From positions 1 through 64,000 of the forward strand of contig NZ_AEJF01000062.1 in the NCBI RefSeq assembly GCF_001028175.1: a DNA stretch of 64,000 bases, written 5' to 3'. Source of the stretch: Caballeronia mineralivorans PML1(12) (lineage in GTDB: Bacteria > Pseudomonadota > Gammaproteobacteria > Burkholderiales > Burkholderiaceae). Below are positions 45,783 through 55,407 of this stretch, piece after piece. Position 1 is the stretch's first letter; every line of letters starts with the position of its first letter. The translations under genes and the position numbers were made by a program. Under the pieces are notes generated by a model. That model made no database searches and was not told the origin of the DNA. It was given only the letters and a program-made list of their open reading frames with translations.

Positions 45783-47597
45783 ATGTCCATTGCAACATCC
45801 CTATGCTCTCGCGCGCGAGGTTTTCGCCATGCGCGTTTCAACCGGTCTGCGACCCGTCGCGCCGTCTCCCCTTCGTCTCGTCTACTGACCCGTCTGCTCG
45901 GTTCCGATCCGGGCCTTCTGCGTTTTCACACCGCGCTTCGCAGTGCGATTGCCTGCTTGCTGACAGGTGTGGTGACGATCGGCTGGACGGTTCAGGCACA
46001 TCGTCCGCCGACGCTGGCCGCGTTCGCGTTGCTGTTCGCGATGGTCGCGCCGCTGTTCCTCCGTGATGCCACGCCGCGTGGCTGGTTCCGGTCGCTTGCG
46101 GTTATCTATGGCACCGGGGGGGTGTGTTTCATCGCGGCGAGCGCGCTTGCCGCGTGGCCGCTCGCCGCCGACGCTGCGTTCCTTGCCGTGTTGTTCGCGG
46201 CGATGCTGGTCCAGGCATGCGGGCCGCGCGCGCTCGGCGGCGCGATGACGGGAGTCGTTGCGTTCTACCTTGGGCTCTATCTGCATCCGACGCTCGCGCA
46301 TGGGTTCACGATGCTTGGTTTATCGATGGTCGCACTTGTGATTGTGGCGTTCACCGGCCGCGTACTCGTGCCGACGCGACCCGACGCTACGTTGCGACGC
46401 GCACTGACTGCCGTGATGCAGCGTGCCGCGACGGTGCTCGCCGATCGTCGTGCCGATGAGCCCGAGGCCATGCGTCATTTGTCGCTGTTGAACGAAGCTG
46501 CGCTGGCTGTTGAAGAGCAGCTTGGGTTGCTCGATTTCCCGGGCGCGCAGCGAGTGCGCGCGTGCCTGATCGATGTCGAGGTCGTGGCGGGCCAGCATGC
46601 TGTTGATTCCAGCCGGCTTGATCGAAGCGATGTCCGTTTGCGGATCGCGCTAAGGCGCCTGTCGCGTGCGGGCCGTGACGCGGTGGCTTCGACCGCACGC
46701 GCAGCGAAGACGGGCGTGAAACGACCAGCCGGCGCTGCGCTCGCATGGCGCGATGCCCTCGCATGGCTGCCTGCTTGCCGGGCGACGACGGCTGCGCTGA
46801 TCGCCATGCTGATCGGCCATTCCGTGTCGCCGGAGCGCTGGTTCTGGGCGGTCATCACCACGTTCGTGGTGTTCCTCGGCACGCGGTCTCGGGGCGACAC
46901 GATCCGCAAGACCGGCGAGCGCGTGCTTGGAACGCTCGCCGGCGTGGCAGTCAGCGCGGCGCTCATGGGAGCGCTTCATGGCATGCCGTGGCTGCTTGTT
47001 GCCGCAATGGCCGCGTGCGTGTTTGGCTGGGCGTACTTCATCCTGACGTCGTATGGACAGGGCGTGTTTTTCATCACCGTGCTGGTCGGGCTGGTCTATG
47101 GCGAATTGGGCTTTGCCATCGGGCCGTTGATTGAAATGCGCCTGGAGGAAGTGTTTGTGGGCTGCGTGGTGTCGATTGCGGTGGCTGTGTCGATGATGCC
47201 GCTGCGCACATCTCGTCACGTCGATACCAAAGTAACCGGCGTGCTCGATGCCCTCGATGAAGTCTTGCGCGTCTGCAATACGAGCGTTGAAGCCATGCAT
47301 CCGCTCACGGCCATCCGCGCGCTCGACCGGCGCTGGCATGAGTTGCGGATTGCGTTGCGGCCGTTGCAGACGCAGCGCGTGTTCGCGTGGAATACGCAGG
47401 TGGAGCTCGCCGTCGGGCCTTTGTTTGCCTGCGTGCAGGCGGCGCGTGAATTGGCACGGGAGACTGCGCGCGGCGCGGCAGCCGATGAAGCTCGCGCGCG
47501 CCTGACCGGGGCGCTGGCGATGTTCGCGGCACGGTCCGGGCGCAACACTACGGAACCGGACGCGGCAGTCGCGGGCGGACTTGCTGCTGCTCGTTAG
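45783..47597 (+). CDS. FUSC-family inner-membrane transporter
   Basis: This 604-residue protein has two blocks of hydrophobic helices (about 50-200 and 335-470) joined by cytoplasmic helical regions, the layout of FUSC/aromatic acid exporter (AaeB-like) proteins. The second block has the typical RATTAALIAMLIGH and FWAVITTFVVFLGTRSRGDTIRKTGERVLGTLAGV signature. It likely exports aromatic acids or similar compounds. No AaeA-like partner gene is adjacent. The ATG at 45783 is preferred over a TTG at 45765. Confidence 0.85.
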   Translation: MSIATSLCSRARGFRHARFNRSATRRAVSPSSRLLTRLLGSDPGLLRFHTALRSAIACLLTGVVTIGWTVQAHRPPTLAAFALLFAMVAPLFLRDATPRGWFRSLAVIYGTGGVCFIAASALAAWPLAADAAFLAVLFAAMLVQACGPRALGGAMTGVVAFYLGLYLHPTLAHGFTMLGLSMVALVIVAFTGRVLVPTRPDATLRRALTAVMQRAATVLADRRADEPEAMRHLSLLNEAALAVEEQLGLLDFPGAQRVRACLIDVEVVAGQHAVDSSRLDRSDVRLRIALRRLSRAGRDAVASTARAAKTGVKRPAGAALAWRDALAWLPACRATTAALIAMLIGHSVSPERWFWAVITTFVVFLGTRSRGDTIRKTGERVLGTLAGVAVSAALMGALHGMPWLLVAAMAACVFGWAYFILTSYGQGVFFITVLVGLVYGELGFAIGPLIEMRLEEVFVGCVVSIAVAVSMMPLRTSRHVDTKVTGVLDALDEVLRVCNTSVEAMHPLTAIRALDRRWHELRIALRPLQTQRVFAWNTQVELAVGPLFACVQAARELARETARGAAADEARARLTGALAMFAARSGRNTTEPDAAVAGGLAAAR

Positions 47598-47613
47598 CGC
47601 TTAGGGTGCGCAA

Positions 47614-48561
47614 TCAAGCCACCGCCGCTGCTATGCGCTGCCTCATCGATTCATCCGGATAACTACCGAATCCGGCGCGCACGTTGTCCTGCATATATTC
47701 AGGCCGTCCGGTGCCTGGAATCACGCACGTCACCGCCGGATGCGCAAGCACGAACTTGAGCAGCAGTTGCGCCCAGGTCGTGCAGCCGATCTCCTTGCTC
47801 CACGCGGGCACGGGCTGTCCCTTGAGTTTGCCAAGCAAACCGCCACCGCCGAACGGCTGGTTCACGACCACGCCAATCCCGCGTTCCCTCGCAAGCGGCA
47901 GCAAGCGTTGCTCGGCCGCGCGGTCATCGGCGGCGTAGTTGATCTGCACGAAATCGAGTGTCTCCGAGCGCATCACGGCTTCCACCTCGGCGAATGCGCC
48001 CGACGTGTAATGCGTTATGCCGAGATAGCGAATCCGGCCCTGTGCTTTCCATTCACGCAAGGTGGCGAGCTGCGTGCGCCAGTCGAGCAGATTGTGAATC
48101 TGCATCAGGTCGATGCGGGGTTGTTGAAAACGCCGCATCGATTCTTCCATTTGTGCGATGCCCGCGTCGCGGCCTTCAGTCCATACCTTGGTCGCGACAA
48201 ACGCGCGGCCGTGGCCGCCGATGCGCGTCAGCACCGCTCCCGCGACCGCTTCCGACGATCCGTACATCGGCGATGAATCGATTACCGAGCCGCCGTTGTC
48301 GAACAGGATGCGCAGGACCTCGGCGAGCGCGGCTTGCGCTTGGGGGCTGTCACCAACGTCGAAGGTGCGCCAGGTGCCGCAGCCGACAACCGGCAGCGGT
48401 TCGCCCGTGGACGGAATAGGGCGTGTGTTCATGTGCGGCAGCGGTGCGACGGTAGAGGGCGTTTGTGCGAAGCCTGCCGGCAGGCTCAAAGGCAACAACG
48501 TGCCGCTGGCGGCAAGGAGCAGGAGGCGTCGACGACGGGCGTCGGCGGAAGTGGGGCGCAT
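47614..48561 (-). CDS. Exported aldo/keto reductase
   Basis: This 315-residue AKR-type TIM barrel follows an N-terminal export signal with four consecutive arginines then a hydrophobic stretch (about 8-33), possibly Tat. Catalytic Asp, Tyr (DSSPMYGSSE), Lys (VATKVW) and His (QIHNLLDW) are in place. NADPH-dependent carbonyl reduction is expected, but cofactor access outside the cytoplasm would need explanation. ATG at 48561 has GCGAGG upstream; ATG at 48576 is an alternative. Convergent with the FUSC gene, 16 bases away. Confidence 0.85.
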   Translation of the reverse strand: MRPTSADARRRRLLLLAASGTLLPLSLPAGFAQTPSTVAPLPHMNTRPIPSTGEPLPVVGCGTWRTFDVGDSPQAQAALAEVLRILFDNGGSVIDSSPMYGSSEAVAGAVLTRIGGHGRAFVATKVWTEGRDAGIAQMEESMRRFQQPRIDLMQIHNLLDWRTQLATLREWKAQGRIRYLGITHYTSGAFAEVEAVMRSETLDFVQINYAADDRAAEQRLLPLARERGIGVVVNQPFGGGGLLGKLKGQPVPAWSKEIGCTTWAQLLLKFVLAHPAVTCVIPGTGRPEYMQDNVRAGFGSYPDESMRQRIAAAVA

Positions 48562-48639
48562 GAAAAGCCTCGCCATGACGGATCAGCTCACAGCATAGGC
48601 GAAGTCACGAAGATGCGTAGTTGCCGCGCTAACCGTCTC

Positions 48640-51561
48640 TCAAGGCTCTTGCGTCAGCACCTGCAAGCGAGACGCAAGGGTGGTCAGCAGGAGTTCTTCC
48701 AGTGGCATCGGCTCGGCGAAGTAATAACCTTGCGCCTGCGCGGCACCCATCTCGCGCAGCGCCGCCAGCGTTTCAGCGTTCTCCACGCCTTCAGCCACGA
48801 GCGTCAGGTCCAGCGACTCCGCCATCCGCACGATTGCCCGTACGATCGCGCTGCTGCGCGGACTGGTGGTCAGTTCGAAGATGAACGACTGGTCGATTTT
48901 CAGGCCGCTGAAGCGATACTGATGCACATAACTCAGCGACGAAAATCCCGCGCCGAAGTCATCGAGCACGACCGACATGCCGTGGTCGGCGAGACGCTGC
49001 ATCGAGCGCCTTGCGAGATCGGGCTCGGCGACAAGCGCGCCTTCCGTGAGCTCCAGGCAGATCCGCGACGGCGCGACGCCGTGGCGTGCGAGCAGGGCAA
49101 GGACATCGTCGGCGAATTCCGGGCGCGTCATGCTGTAGCTCGAACAGTTCACATGCACCGGCGGCCAGTCCGCGTGTTCCGGCTTCGCGAGGATGGCCGC
49201 GACGCGCGTGAGCATGTAGAGATCGAGCCGCCCGATCAGACGCAAGCCTTCCACCGCCGGAAGGAATTGCCCCGGCCCGATCACGCGGCCGTCGGGCTGG
49301 CGCCATCGGATCAACGCTTCCAGCGCCATAAGCTGGCCGCTGTTCACGCAGACGATAGGCTGAAAATACGGCACCAGTTCGTCGTCGCGTTTGAGCGCAT
49401 TACGTAACGCTCCTTCGCGTTCGACCTGATCGGACACCTCGCGCCGCAGCGCATGATTGAACACGACGAAACTATCGCGGCCACCGTTCTTCACGCGATA
49501 CATCGCGGTATCGGCGTCGCGCAGCAGATCGGCCGGCTCTTTATGAAACTGGCTATCCGGACCCACGATGCCGATGCTGCACGACGAAAACACCACATGG
49601 TCGTCTATATGGAACGGCAGGTCGAACGCCGCCAGGATCCGTTCCGCGATAGCCACGGCGGCATCCAGCGGCGCACCCGGCGACAACACGGCGAACTCAT
49701 CGCCACCGAGGCGCGCGAGCAGATCGTGCTCGCCCAGGCAGCTACGCAGGCGGGCCGCTGCCTGCACCAGCAGCAGGTCGCCGAAATGATGGCCGAGGCT
49801 ATCGTTCACCACCTTGAAGCGGTCGAGATCGATAAACATCACGGCCAGTTGCTGACCTTCACCGTGATGACCCAGCCACGCTTCCTGCAGCCGCTGCAAC
49901 AAGTGACTGCGATTCGGCAGGCCGGTCAGCGCATCGTGCGAATTCTCGTGCTGCAGCCGCGCGTTGGCCTGGTCGAGCTCGCGGGTGCGGTTCTGCACGC
50001 GTTCCTCGAGTTCCAGGTTGGCCGCATGCAGTGCTTCGGCAGCACTGCGTCTTGAGAGGGCGGTATCGATGTGGCGCGACACGAACGTCAGCAGTTCCTG
50101 GTCGCGCAACGAGTAACGCACCTGCGTGGAATAGCTTTGTACGGCGAGCACGCCGCGCACGACGTCGCCGTCGAAGAGCGGAATGCCCAGCCACGAGCGC
50201 AGCTTGATGCTTTCGCCCGCGCGTTCGATCTCACCCGTCTCTACCAGCCGCGTGGCTTCGGCGAGATCGATCAGACACGGACGGCGCTGCCTGATCACGT
50301 ACTCTGTCAGGCCACGCCGGTTGCATCGAGGCGTGGGATGAGTGTTCAGCAGTTCATCGACATAATACGGAAAGGACACTGTCGCCGTCGTGCTGTCGAC
50401 TAGCGCAATGTAGAAGTTTTGCGCATACAGCAACTCGCCGACAATGCCATGCAGGCTGCGGAAAAACTCCATCATGTCGCCGTGGCGGCTCGACAGCTCG
50501 GCAATCTGGAACAACGCGCCCTGCAGGTGCTCGGCACGCTTGCGTTCCGCGATCTCCTGCCGCAACGCCTGGTTCAGTTCAGATAACTCAGCAGTCCGGC
50601 GCGATACCGTTTCTTCCAGATCGGCGCGATGCAGGATCCGGTCGAGCGCCATGGCCACATGCCGGGCGACGACCAGGAAAAGCGCGCGATCCTCCACGCT
50701 GTAGACGCGCGAGATGTCGTAGACCTGCATGGCAATCATGCCGAAGACTTCGTCCGACGCATTCTTGAGCGGTGCGCCCATCCAGAATTCCGGGCGATCC
50801 CCCATGCAATAGAAACGGCCTTCCCGCTCGGCGGCGCGGATGCCGGCGGCGTCGATGAGAAGCGGCTGGCCCGTGGTCAGCACTTGCCCGGTCAGCGACA
50901 GCCGCGACGGATCGAGTGTGTCGTAGATCGCTGTTTCGCGCGCGAGGGTATCGATCACATCGACGTAATACGGGTACGTGATCTTGCCGCTCGATGGGTC
51001 GTAAAGCGCGAGATAGAAGTTCTCTGCGTCGATCAGCGTGGCGAGTTGCTGGTGCACGCCGAGCAGGAACGCCGATCGTTCGCGCATGGAGCTGGCGAGA
51101 TAGGCGATTTCGTAGAGCACGCGCTGGGTGTTTTGCGCGCGCGCCAGGGCGTCGGTTTGCAGGGCTTCGCCCAGGCTGCGGGCGAGGTTGGCAAGCGTAG
51201 GACTTCCCGCGTGGGCGGCGGGCGCGAGCAGCCAGCCCAGGATGCTTTCGCCGCTGCCCGTCGGCCAGAGACACAGGCGGCGGGTCGTGCAAAAGGCGTG
51301 GAAGTTGTCGGCGGTGAGCATGGCGGGCCACACCTCTGCCGCGTCGCCCTGAGCCGTCAGATGCAGGTCCTCGCCGACCTGATACCACGCCCAGGCGTTT
51401 GTATCGACTTGCGCGCGGGCATTGCGCAACAGCACGTCGACTGCACTGTCCGTGACCGTCCACCTCGCCGGTTCAGCGGCCGCGCGTGCGACGGCCGCAG
51501 CGGTTTCATCGCTGCTGTCGTCGGCTATCGGCCTGGCATGGTTTGCAGGAGGGACGTTCAT
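48640..51561 (-). CDS. GAF-GAF-GGDEF-EAL c-di-GMP protein
   Basis: This 973-residue cytoplasmic protein has two GAF domains (about 155-320 and 370-515), each followed by a coiled coil, then GGDEF (RLGGDEFAVL) and EAL (ALEALIRW). The EAL domain keeps all catalytic positions seen in active phosphodiesterases (HVNCS, LELTEGA, DDFGAGFSS, LKIDQS, AEGVE, AQGYYFAEP). The inhibitory RxxD site reads GEHD, so it is lost. The first 140 residues are an extra region of unknown fold. GAF domains suggest sensing of a small ligand or nucleotide. Confidence 0.93.
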   Translation of the reverse strand: MNVPPANHARPIADDSSDETAAAVARAAAEPARWTVTDSAVDVLLRNARAQVDTNAWAWYQVGEDLHLTAQGDAAEVWPAMLTADNFHAFCTTRRLCLWPTGSGESILGWLLAPAAHAGSPTLANLARSLGEALQTDALARAQNTQRVLYEIAYLASSMRERSAFLLGVHQQLATLIDAENFYLALYDPSSGKITYPYYVDVIDTLARETAIYDTLDPSRLSLTGQVLTTGQPLLIDAAGIRAAEREGRFYCMGDRPEFWMGAPLKNASDEVFGMIAMQVYDISRVYSVEDRALFLVVARHVAMALDRILHRADLEETVSRRTAELSELNQALRQEIAERKRAEHLQGALFQIAELSSRHGDMMEFFRSLHGIVGELLYAQNFYIALVDSTTATVSFPYYVDELLNTHPTPRCNRRGLTEYVIRQRRPCLIDLAEATRLVETGEIERAGESIKLRSWLGIPLFDGDVVRGVLAVQSYSTQVRYSLRDQELLTFVSRHIDTALSRRSAAEALHAANLELEERVQNRTRELDQANARLQHENSHDALTGLPNRSHLLQRLQEAWLGHHGEGQQLAVMFIDLDRFKVVNDSLGHHFGDLLLVQAAARLRSCLGEHDLLARLGGDEFAVLSPGAPLDAAVAIAERILAAFDLPFHIDDHVVFSSCSIGIVGPDSQFHKEPADLLRDADTAMYRVKNGGRDSFVVFNHALRREVSDQVEREGALRNALKRDDELVPYFQPIVCVNSGQLMALEALIRWRQPDGRVIGPGQFLPAVEGLRLIGRLDLYMLTRVAAILAKPEHADWPPVHVNCSSYSMTRPEFADDVLALLARHGVAPSRICLELTEGALVAEPDLARRSMQRLADHGMSVVLDDFGAGFSSLSYVHQYRFSGLKIDQSFIFELTTSPRSSAIVRAIVRMAESLDLTLVAEGVENAETLAALREMGAAQAQGYYFAEPMPLEELLLTTLASRLQVLTQEP

Positions 51562-51799
51562 CGGTGCTCCGAGCCGAAGGATGCTCCGGCTCCTGATTCA
51601 ATCTCGTTCGATGTCGATGCTATTGACCATTCATCCTGACACTGGAGGGATTGAAACGAGCCCGCTCCTTGGTTTGTGCGCGTGTAGACGGCTGATTGTT
51701 ATAACGGCAGCGCAGCTTGGGGCTTGAGGGCTTTGCGTAAGCAATCCGTCCGTTCCACCCTTACCGGGCGTTTTTGGCGCGACGCATGACAAGCATCGT

Positions 51800-53038
51800 T
51801 CATGCGCCCGACGAACCGCATACCGTCGCGGGTCCCGACGCCATCGAGCGCCGTTCCACCGCGACGGAAACACCCAACAGCACGATACCACCGCATGCGA
51901 GCAGCGCACCCGTCCAGCCCGTGGCCTCGAGTCCGAAGCCCATCGCCACCACTACGCCGCCCGCCCACGCACCCAGGGCGTTTGCAATGTTGAAGGCCGA
52001 ATGATTGAGCGCGGCGGCCACGGTCTGCGCGTCGCCGGCCACATCCATCAGGCGCGTCTGCACCGCCGGCACCACGGCGATGCCGAGTCCCATCGCGAAC
52101 AGGTTGAGCGTCGCGGTCCATTCGTTTGCCGAAGAATACGCAAAAGCAGCCAGCGCGGCGGCGTTCCAGATCAGCATGCCGAAGATGGTCCAGAGCCGCG
52201 ACTTGTCAGCCAGCACACCGCCGATCAGGCTGCCCGCCGTCATGCCGACACCCAGCGCGCCGAGCAGCAGCGGTACGCGCCAGGGCGCCACGTGGGTCAC
52301 GTTCAGCAGCGTCGGCGTGATGTAGGTGTAGACCGCAAACAGGCCGCCGAAGCCGACCGCGATCACCGACAGCGTCAGCCAGACTTGCAAGCGCCTGAAC
52401 ACGCCGAGCTCGCGCCGCGGCGTGGCGCCGCCTGCGTGAATAGGCGGGAGAAAGATGCGCACGCCAATCATCGTAAGAATGCCGAGTGTGCCAACCAGCA
52501 GGAAATCCGCGCGCCAGCCGAGCCATTGCCCGAGCCAGGTTGCGAGCGGTACGCCAAAAATATTGGCGATTGTCAGGCCCAGCATCACTCGTCCCACTGC
52601 TCGCGCTCGCCGGTCGGGCGGCACGAGCGATGCCGCCGTCAAAGCCGCCACCCCGAAATAGGCGCCATGCGGCACGCCGGAAATAAAGCGCGCGATCAGC
52701 AGCATGGGGTAATTCGGCGCGAGCGCGCTCAGCAAATTACCGAAGGCGAACATCAGCATCAGGCCGATCAACATCGCACGGCGCGGGATCTTCGCGAAGA
52801 AAATGGTGATGAGCGGTGCGCCGATCACTACGCCGAGCGCATACGCGCTGATGATGTGGCCCATGGTGGGCAGCGACGTATCGAGGCCGTTCGCGATAAC
52901 GGGCAGGATCGTCATGGACGCGAATTCGCCCGTGCCGATAGCCAGGCCGCCGACGGCGAGCGCGAGTTCGGCGGGACCCGCTCCATAGGGCGCGATCACG
53001 CGCGTGAGCGGGTCATTGGGGACATCGATAATGGACAT
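51800..53038 (-). CDS. MFS efflux transporter, AraJ/YdhP type
   Basis: This 412-residue protein has 12 predicted membrane helices and the arabinose-efflux/DHA1 signatures (GTGEFASMTILPVIANGL at helix 1; ARFISGVPHGAYFGVAAL at helix 5). The start at 53038 (MSIIDV) matches the family. It is likely a drug or metabolite exporter. No regulator is clearly paired, though the AraC/GlxA-type gene upstream on the same strand is 120 bases away. Confidence 0.88.
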   Translation of the reverse strand: MSIIDVPNDPLTRVIAPYGAGPAELALAVGGLAIGTGEFASMTILPVIANGLDTSLPTMGHIISAYALGVVIGAPLITIFFAKIPRRAMLIGLMLMFAFGNLLSALAPNYPMLLIARFISGVPHGAYFGVAALTAASLVPPDRRARAVGRVMLGLTIANIFGVPLATWLGQWLGWRADFLLVGTLGILTMIGVRIFLPPIHAGGATPRRELGVFRRLQVWLTLSVIAVGFGGLFAVYTYITPTLLNVTHVAPWRVPLLLGALGVGMTAGSLIGGVLADKSRLWTIFGMLIWNAAALAAFAYSSANEWTATLNLFAMGLGIAVVPAVQTRLMDVAGDAQTVAAALNHSAFNIANALGAWAGGVVVAMGFGLEATGWTGALLACGGIVLLGVSVAVERRSMASGPATVCGSSGA

Positions 53039-53160
53039 TTTGGGAAAATTGTGGATTTTTGGCGGAGCGCAATGCAGCATTATCGCGAAAGAATAAGTCT
53101 TTCGCATCCACGAAGGCTCGAACGGATGTGCTGAACCGGGTTGGTGCGCTGCCGTAGCCG

Positions 53161-54186
53161 CTAGTCGTGCGTGAGAGTTCCGTGGGAGGACTCACCCTCG
53201 CTTTCGCCGCGGCCGCCTGCCGAGAAGCGTTCGCGGTAAGCCTGCGGCGTGACCCCCGTTGAACGCAGGAAGCTGCGCCGCATGGTTTCCTCCGATCCGA
53301 ACCCACAACGCGCGGCCACCCGCTTGACCGGAAACGACGTATCGCCCAGCAGGCGGCGCGCCGCTTCCAGGCGCAATTGATCGATGGCGCGCGCCGGCGT
53401 GACCCCCGTTTGCGCGCGATAGTGCCGCACGAAGCTGCGCTCGCTCATGCCGGCGCGCTCGGCCAGTGTCGCGATCGACAGGTCGGCTGCCATGTTTTCC
53501 GCTATCCACGCGTGCAGATCGCCGAAGCGGTCACCCGCTTTTTGCAGCGACAGCGTCGCGCTGAACTGCGCCTGGCCGCCCGGCCGTTTCAGGAACACCA
53601 CCAGTTCGCGCGCCACGTCGAGTGCGAGCGCGCGCCCGAGATCGTCCTCGACCAGTGCCAGCGCGAGATCAATGCCGGCTGTCACGCCCGCCGATGTCCA
53701 CACCGAGCCGTCGCGAATAAAAATGGGCGCGGGATCGACGTGGACCGCCGGATAACGGTGCCCGAGTTGTTCGCAATGCGCCCAGTGCGTGACCGCGCGG
53801 CGCTCGTCGAGCAAGCCAGCGGCCGCGAGCAGAAACGCGCCCGTGCACACCGACGCTACTCGCCGGCACTGCGACGCGCGCTCCCTGACCCACGCCACTT
53901 GCGCCGCATCTTTCGATGCCGCGTGTACACCGCGTCCGCCCGCGATGATCAGCGTATCCGTCGCCTGGTCTGCAGTCGGCAAGGGCTGGGCGAACAGGCC
54001 GAGACCCGCGGTGCTCTGGATTTCCCCCGCGGCTGTGGCAACCACGCGCGCCGTATAGGGCGCGCTTGCGCCACTTGCCAGGGAGAGTTCGTTGGCGGAC
54101 GCGAAAACCTGAAGCGGCCCGGAAACGTCGAGCAGTTGGACATCTGGAAACGCGAGGATATCGATACGGCGAGGCGTGTCATTCAT
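53161..54186 (-). CDS. GlxA-type AraC regulator with DJ-1/PfpI domain
   Basis: This 341-residue protein joins a DJ-1/PfpI-like N-terminal domain (about 1-190; SVCTGAFLLAAAGLLDERRAVTHW) to an AraC DNA-binding domain (about 215-320; SIATLAERAGMSERSFVRHYRAQTG). This GlxA arrangement usually senses a small nitrogen compound. It is divergent from the gene at 54289, whose product is a free-standing relative of its N-terminal domain, so it probably controls that gene. Confidence 0.9.
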   Translation of the reverse strand: MNDTPRRIDILAFPDVQLLDVSGPLQVFASANELSLASGASAPYTARVVATAAGEIQSTAGLGLFAQPLPTADQATDTLIIAGGRGVHAASKDAAQVAWVRERASQCRRVASVCTGAFLLAAAGLLDERRAVTHWAHCEQLGHRYPAVHVDPAPIFIRDGSVWTSAGVTAGIDLALALVEDDLGRALALDVARELVVFLKRPGGQAQFSATLSLQKAGDRFGDLHAWIAENMAADLSIATLAERAGMSERSFVRHYRAQTGVTPARAIDQLRLEAARRLLGDTSFPVKRVAARCGFGSEETMRRSFLRSTGVTPQAYRERFSAGGRGESEGESSHGTLTHD

Positions 54187-54288
54187 GGTTCATGACTCGA
54201 TTGGCGTGAAACGAGGGTTGATTGATGACTACGCCAAAGCGTAGCGGGGTATCGTCGGCACGTCTACTTCCTTTTAAGGCTCATCACC

Positions 54289-54972
54289 ATGACATTGCAT
54301 ATCGGTTTCCTCGTCTTTCCGCGCGTCCAGCAACTCGACTTGACCGGCCCGCACGACGTCTTCGCGATGGTCCCGGGCGCAACCGTTCACCTGATTGCAA
54401 ACACCCTCGATCCGGTCAAGGCGAGCAGTGGCCTCGTGTTGACGCCCACCATCACGTTCGCCGATTGCCCCGCGCTCGACGTGTTGTGCGTGCCGGGTGG
54501 GGTGGGCGTCGGCGACTTGATGGAGGACGACGCCGCGCTCGATTTCATCAAGCGCCAAGCTGGGGAGGCGCGCTTCGTCACGTCGGTCTGCACCGGTTCA
54601 CTGGTTCTCGGAGCGGCCGGTTTGCTGCGCGGCCGGCGCGCGACCACGCACTGGGCGTTCCATCATTTGCTCGAACGGTTCGGGGCAATTCCCGTGAAAG
54701 AGCGCGTGGTTGAGGACGGCAATCTGATGACGGGCGGCGGTGTGACGGCGGGCATCGATTTTGCGCTGACGCTTCTCACTGGTTTGATCGGCGAAACAGA
54801 AGCGCAGGCAATTCAACTTCAACTGGAATATGCGCCCGCTCCGCCCTTTAATTCAGGTACACCCAATACCGCACCGAAGGCGGTAGTGGATCTGGTGTGG
54901 AATCGCGGTGAATCGGGGCGTGCTCAACGCACAGCAATAGTTGAGCGTGCCGCGGCGCGATTGAATTCGTAG
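54289..54972 (+). CDS. inhA: Isonitrile hydratase-like DJ-1/PfpI protein
   Basis: This 227-residue protein is a DJ-1/PfpI family member whose nucleophile Cys falls at residue 101 (TSVCTGSL), with ATTHWAFH downstream. Length and Cys101 match Pseudomonas isonitrile hydratase InhA, which turns isonitriles into N-substituted formamides. Activity is inferred from similarity. It is divergent from a GlxA-type regulator at 53161-54186 that probably controls it. Confidence 0.8.
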   Translation: MTLHIGFLVFPRVQQLDLTGPHDVFAMVPGATVHLIANTLDPVKASSGLVLTPTITFADCPALDVLCVPGGVGVGDLMEDDAALDFIKRQAGEARFVTSVCTGSLVLGAAGLLRGRRATTHWAFHHLLERFGAIPVKERVVEDGNLMTGGGVTAGIDFALTLLTGLIGETEAQAIQLQLEYAPAPPFNSGTPNTAPKAVVDLVWNRGESGRAQRTAIVERAAARLNS

Positions 54973-55041
54973 CAGACCTGGCGCAGTGCCGACGCGGGTG
55001 ACTCGGATCGACGGGCCTGCTTCTTACAGGAGACGGGTGTC

Positions 55042-55341
55042 ATGTCATGCGCTCGGGTTCGTTCGATCACCGTCCTGGCCTCGCTCGGCATAGTGTTGGG
55101 CGCGACTCCTGATTCATTTGCTCAAAGCGCGGATGCGACGCCGGCCACGCCACCGTCGACGCCGGCGTTGACGTCCAAACAGGCGCAGAAGGCACAACGC
55201 AAGGCCGAGAGAAAAGCAGCGCGCGCGAAGAATTCGGCCGAACTGGGGCAGTTGGAGAAGAACGGGTATAACCCGGCGGCGGATCGTAACGACTACCCGG
55301 ATAACTTGCGGAAAGCGGAAGACAAGGCGAACGGGCAATGA
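55042..55341 (+). CDS. DUF4148-like small exported protein
   Basis: This 99-residue protein has a Sec signal peptide (about 1-28, ending SFAQ), a Lys/Ala-rich segment, and a C-terminal block ELGQLEKNGYNPAADRNDYPDNL that matches the DUF4148 pattern common in Burkholderiaceae. Function of the family is unknown; members are periplasmic. AGGAGA lies about 12 bases upstream of the ATG. Confidence 0.8.
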   Translation: MSCARVRSITVLASLGIVLGATPDSFAQSADATPATPPSTPALTSKQAQKAQRKAERKAARAKNSAELGQLEKNGYNPAADRNDYPDNLRKAEDKANGQ

Positions 55342-55407
55342 GTGCGGGGTAGCGGTTGTTGCTTGAAGCGGCGACGGACGCGTCTCCGCTTCAAGCCTTG
55401 ATGCAGT

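Noticed and set aside
52001..53134. 377-residue open frame opposite the MFS gene
   Set aside because: It is antisense to conserved membrane helices, and its Arg/His/Gln-rich content has no domain.
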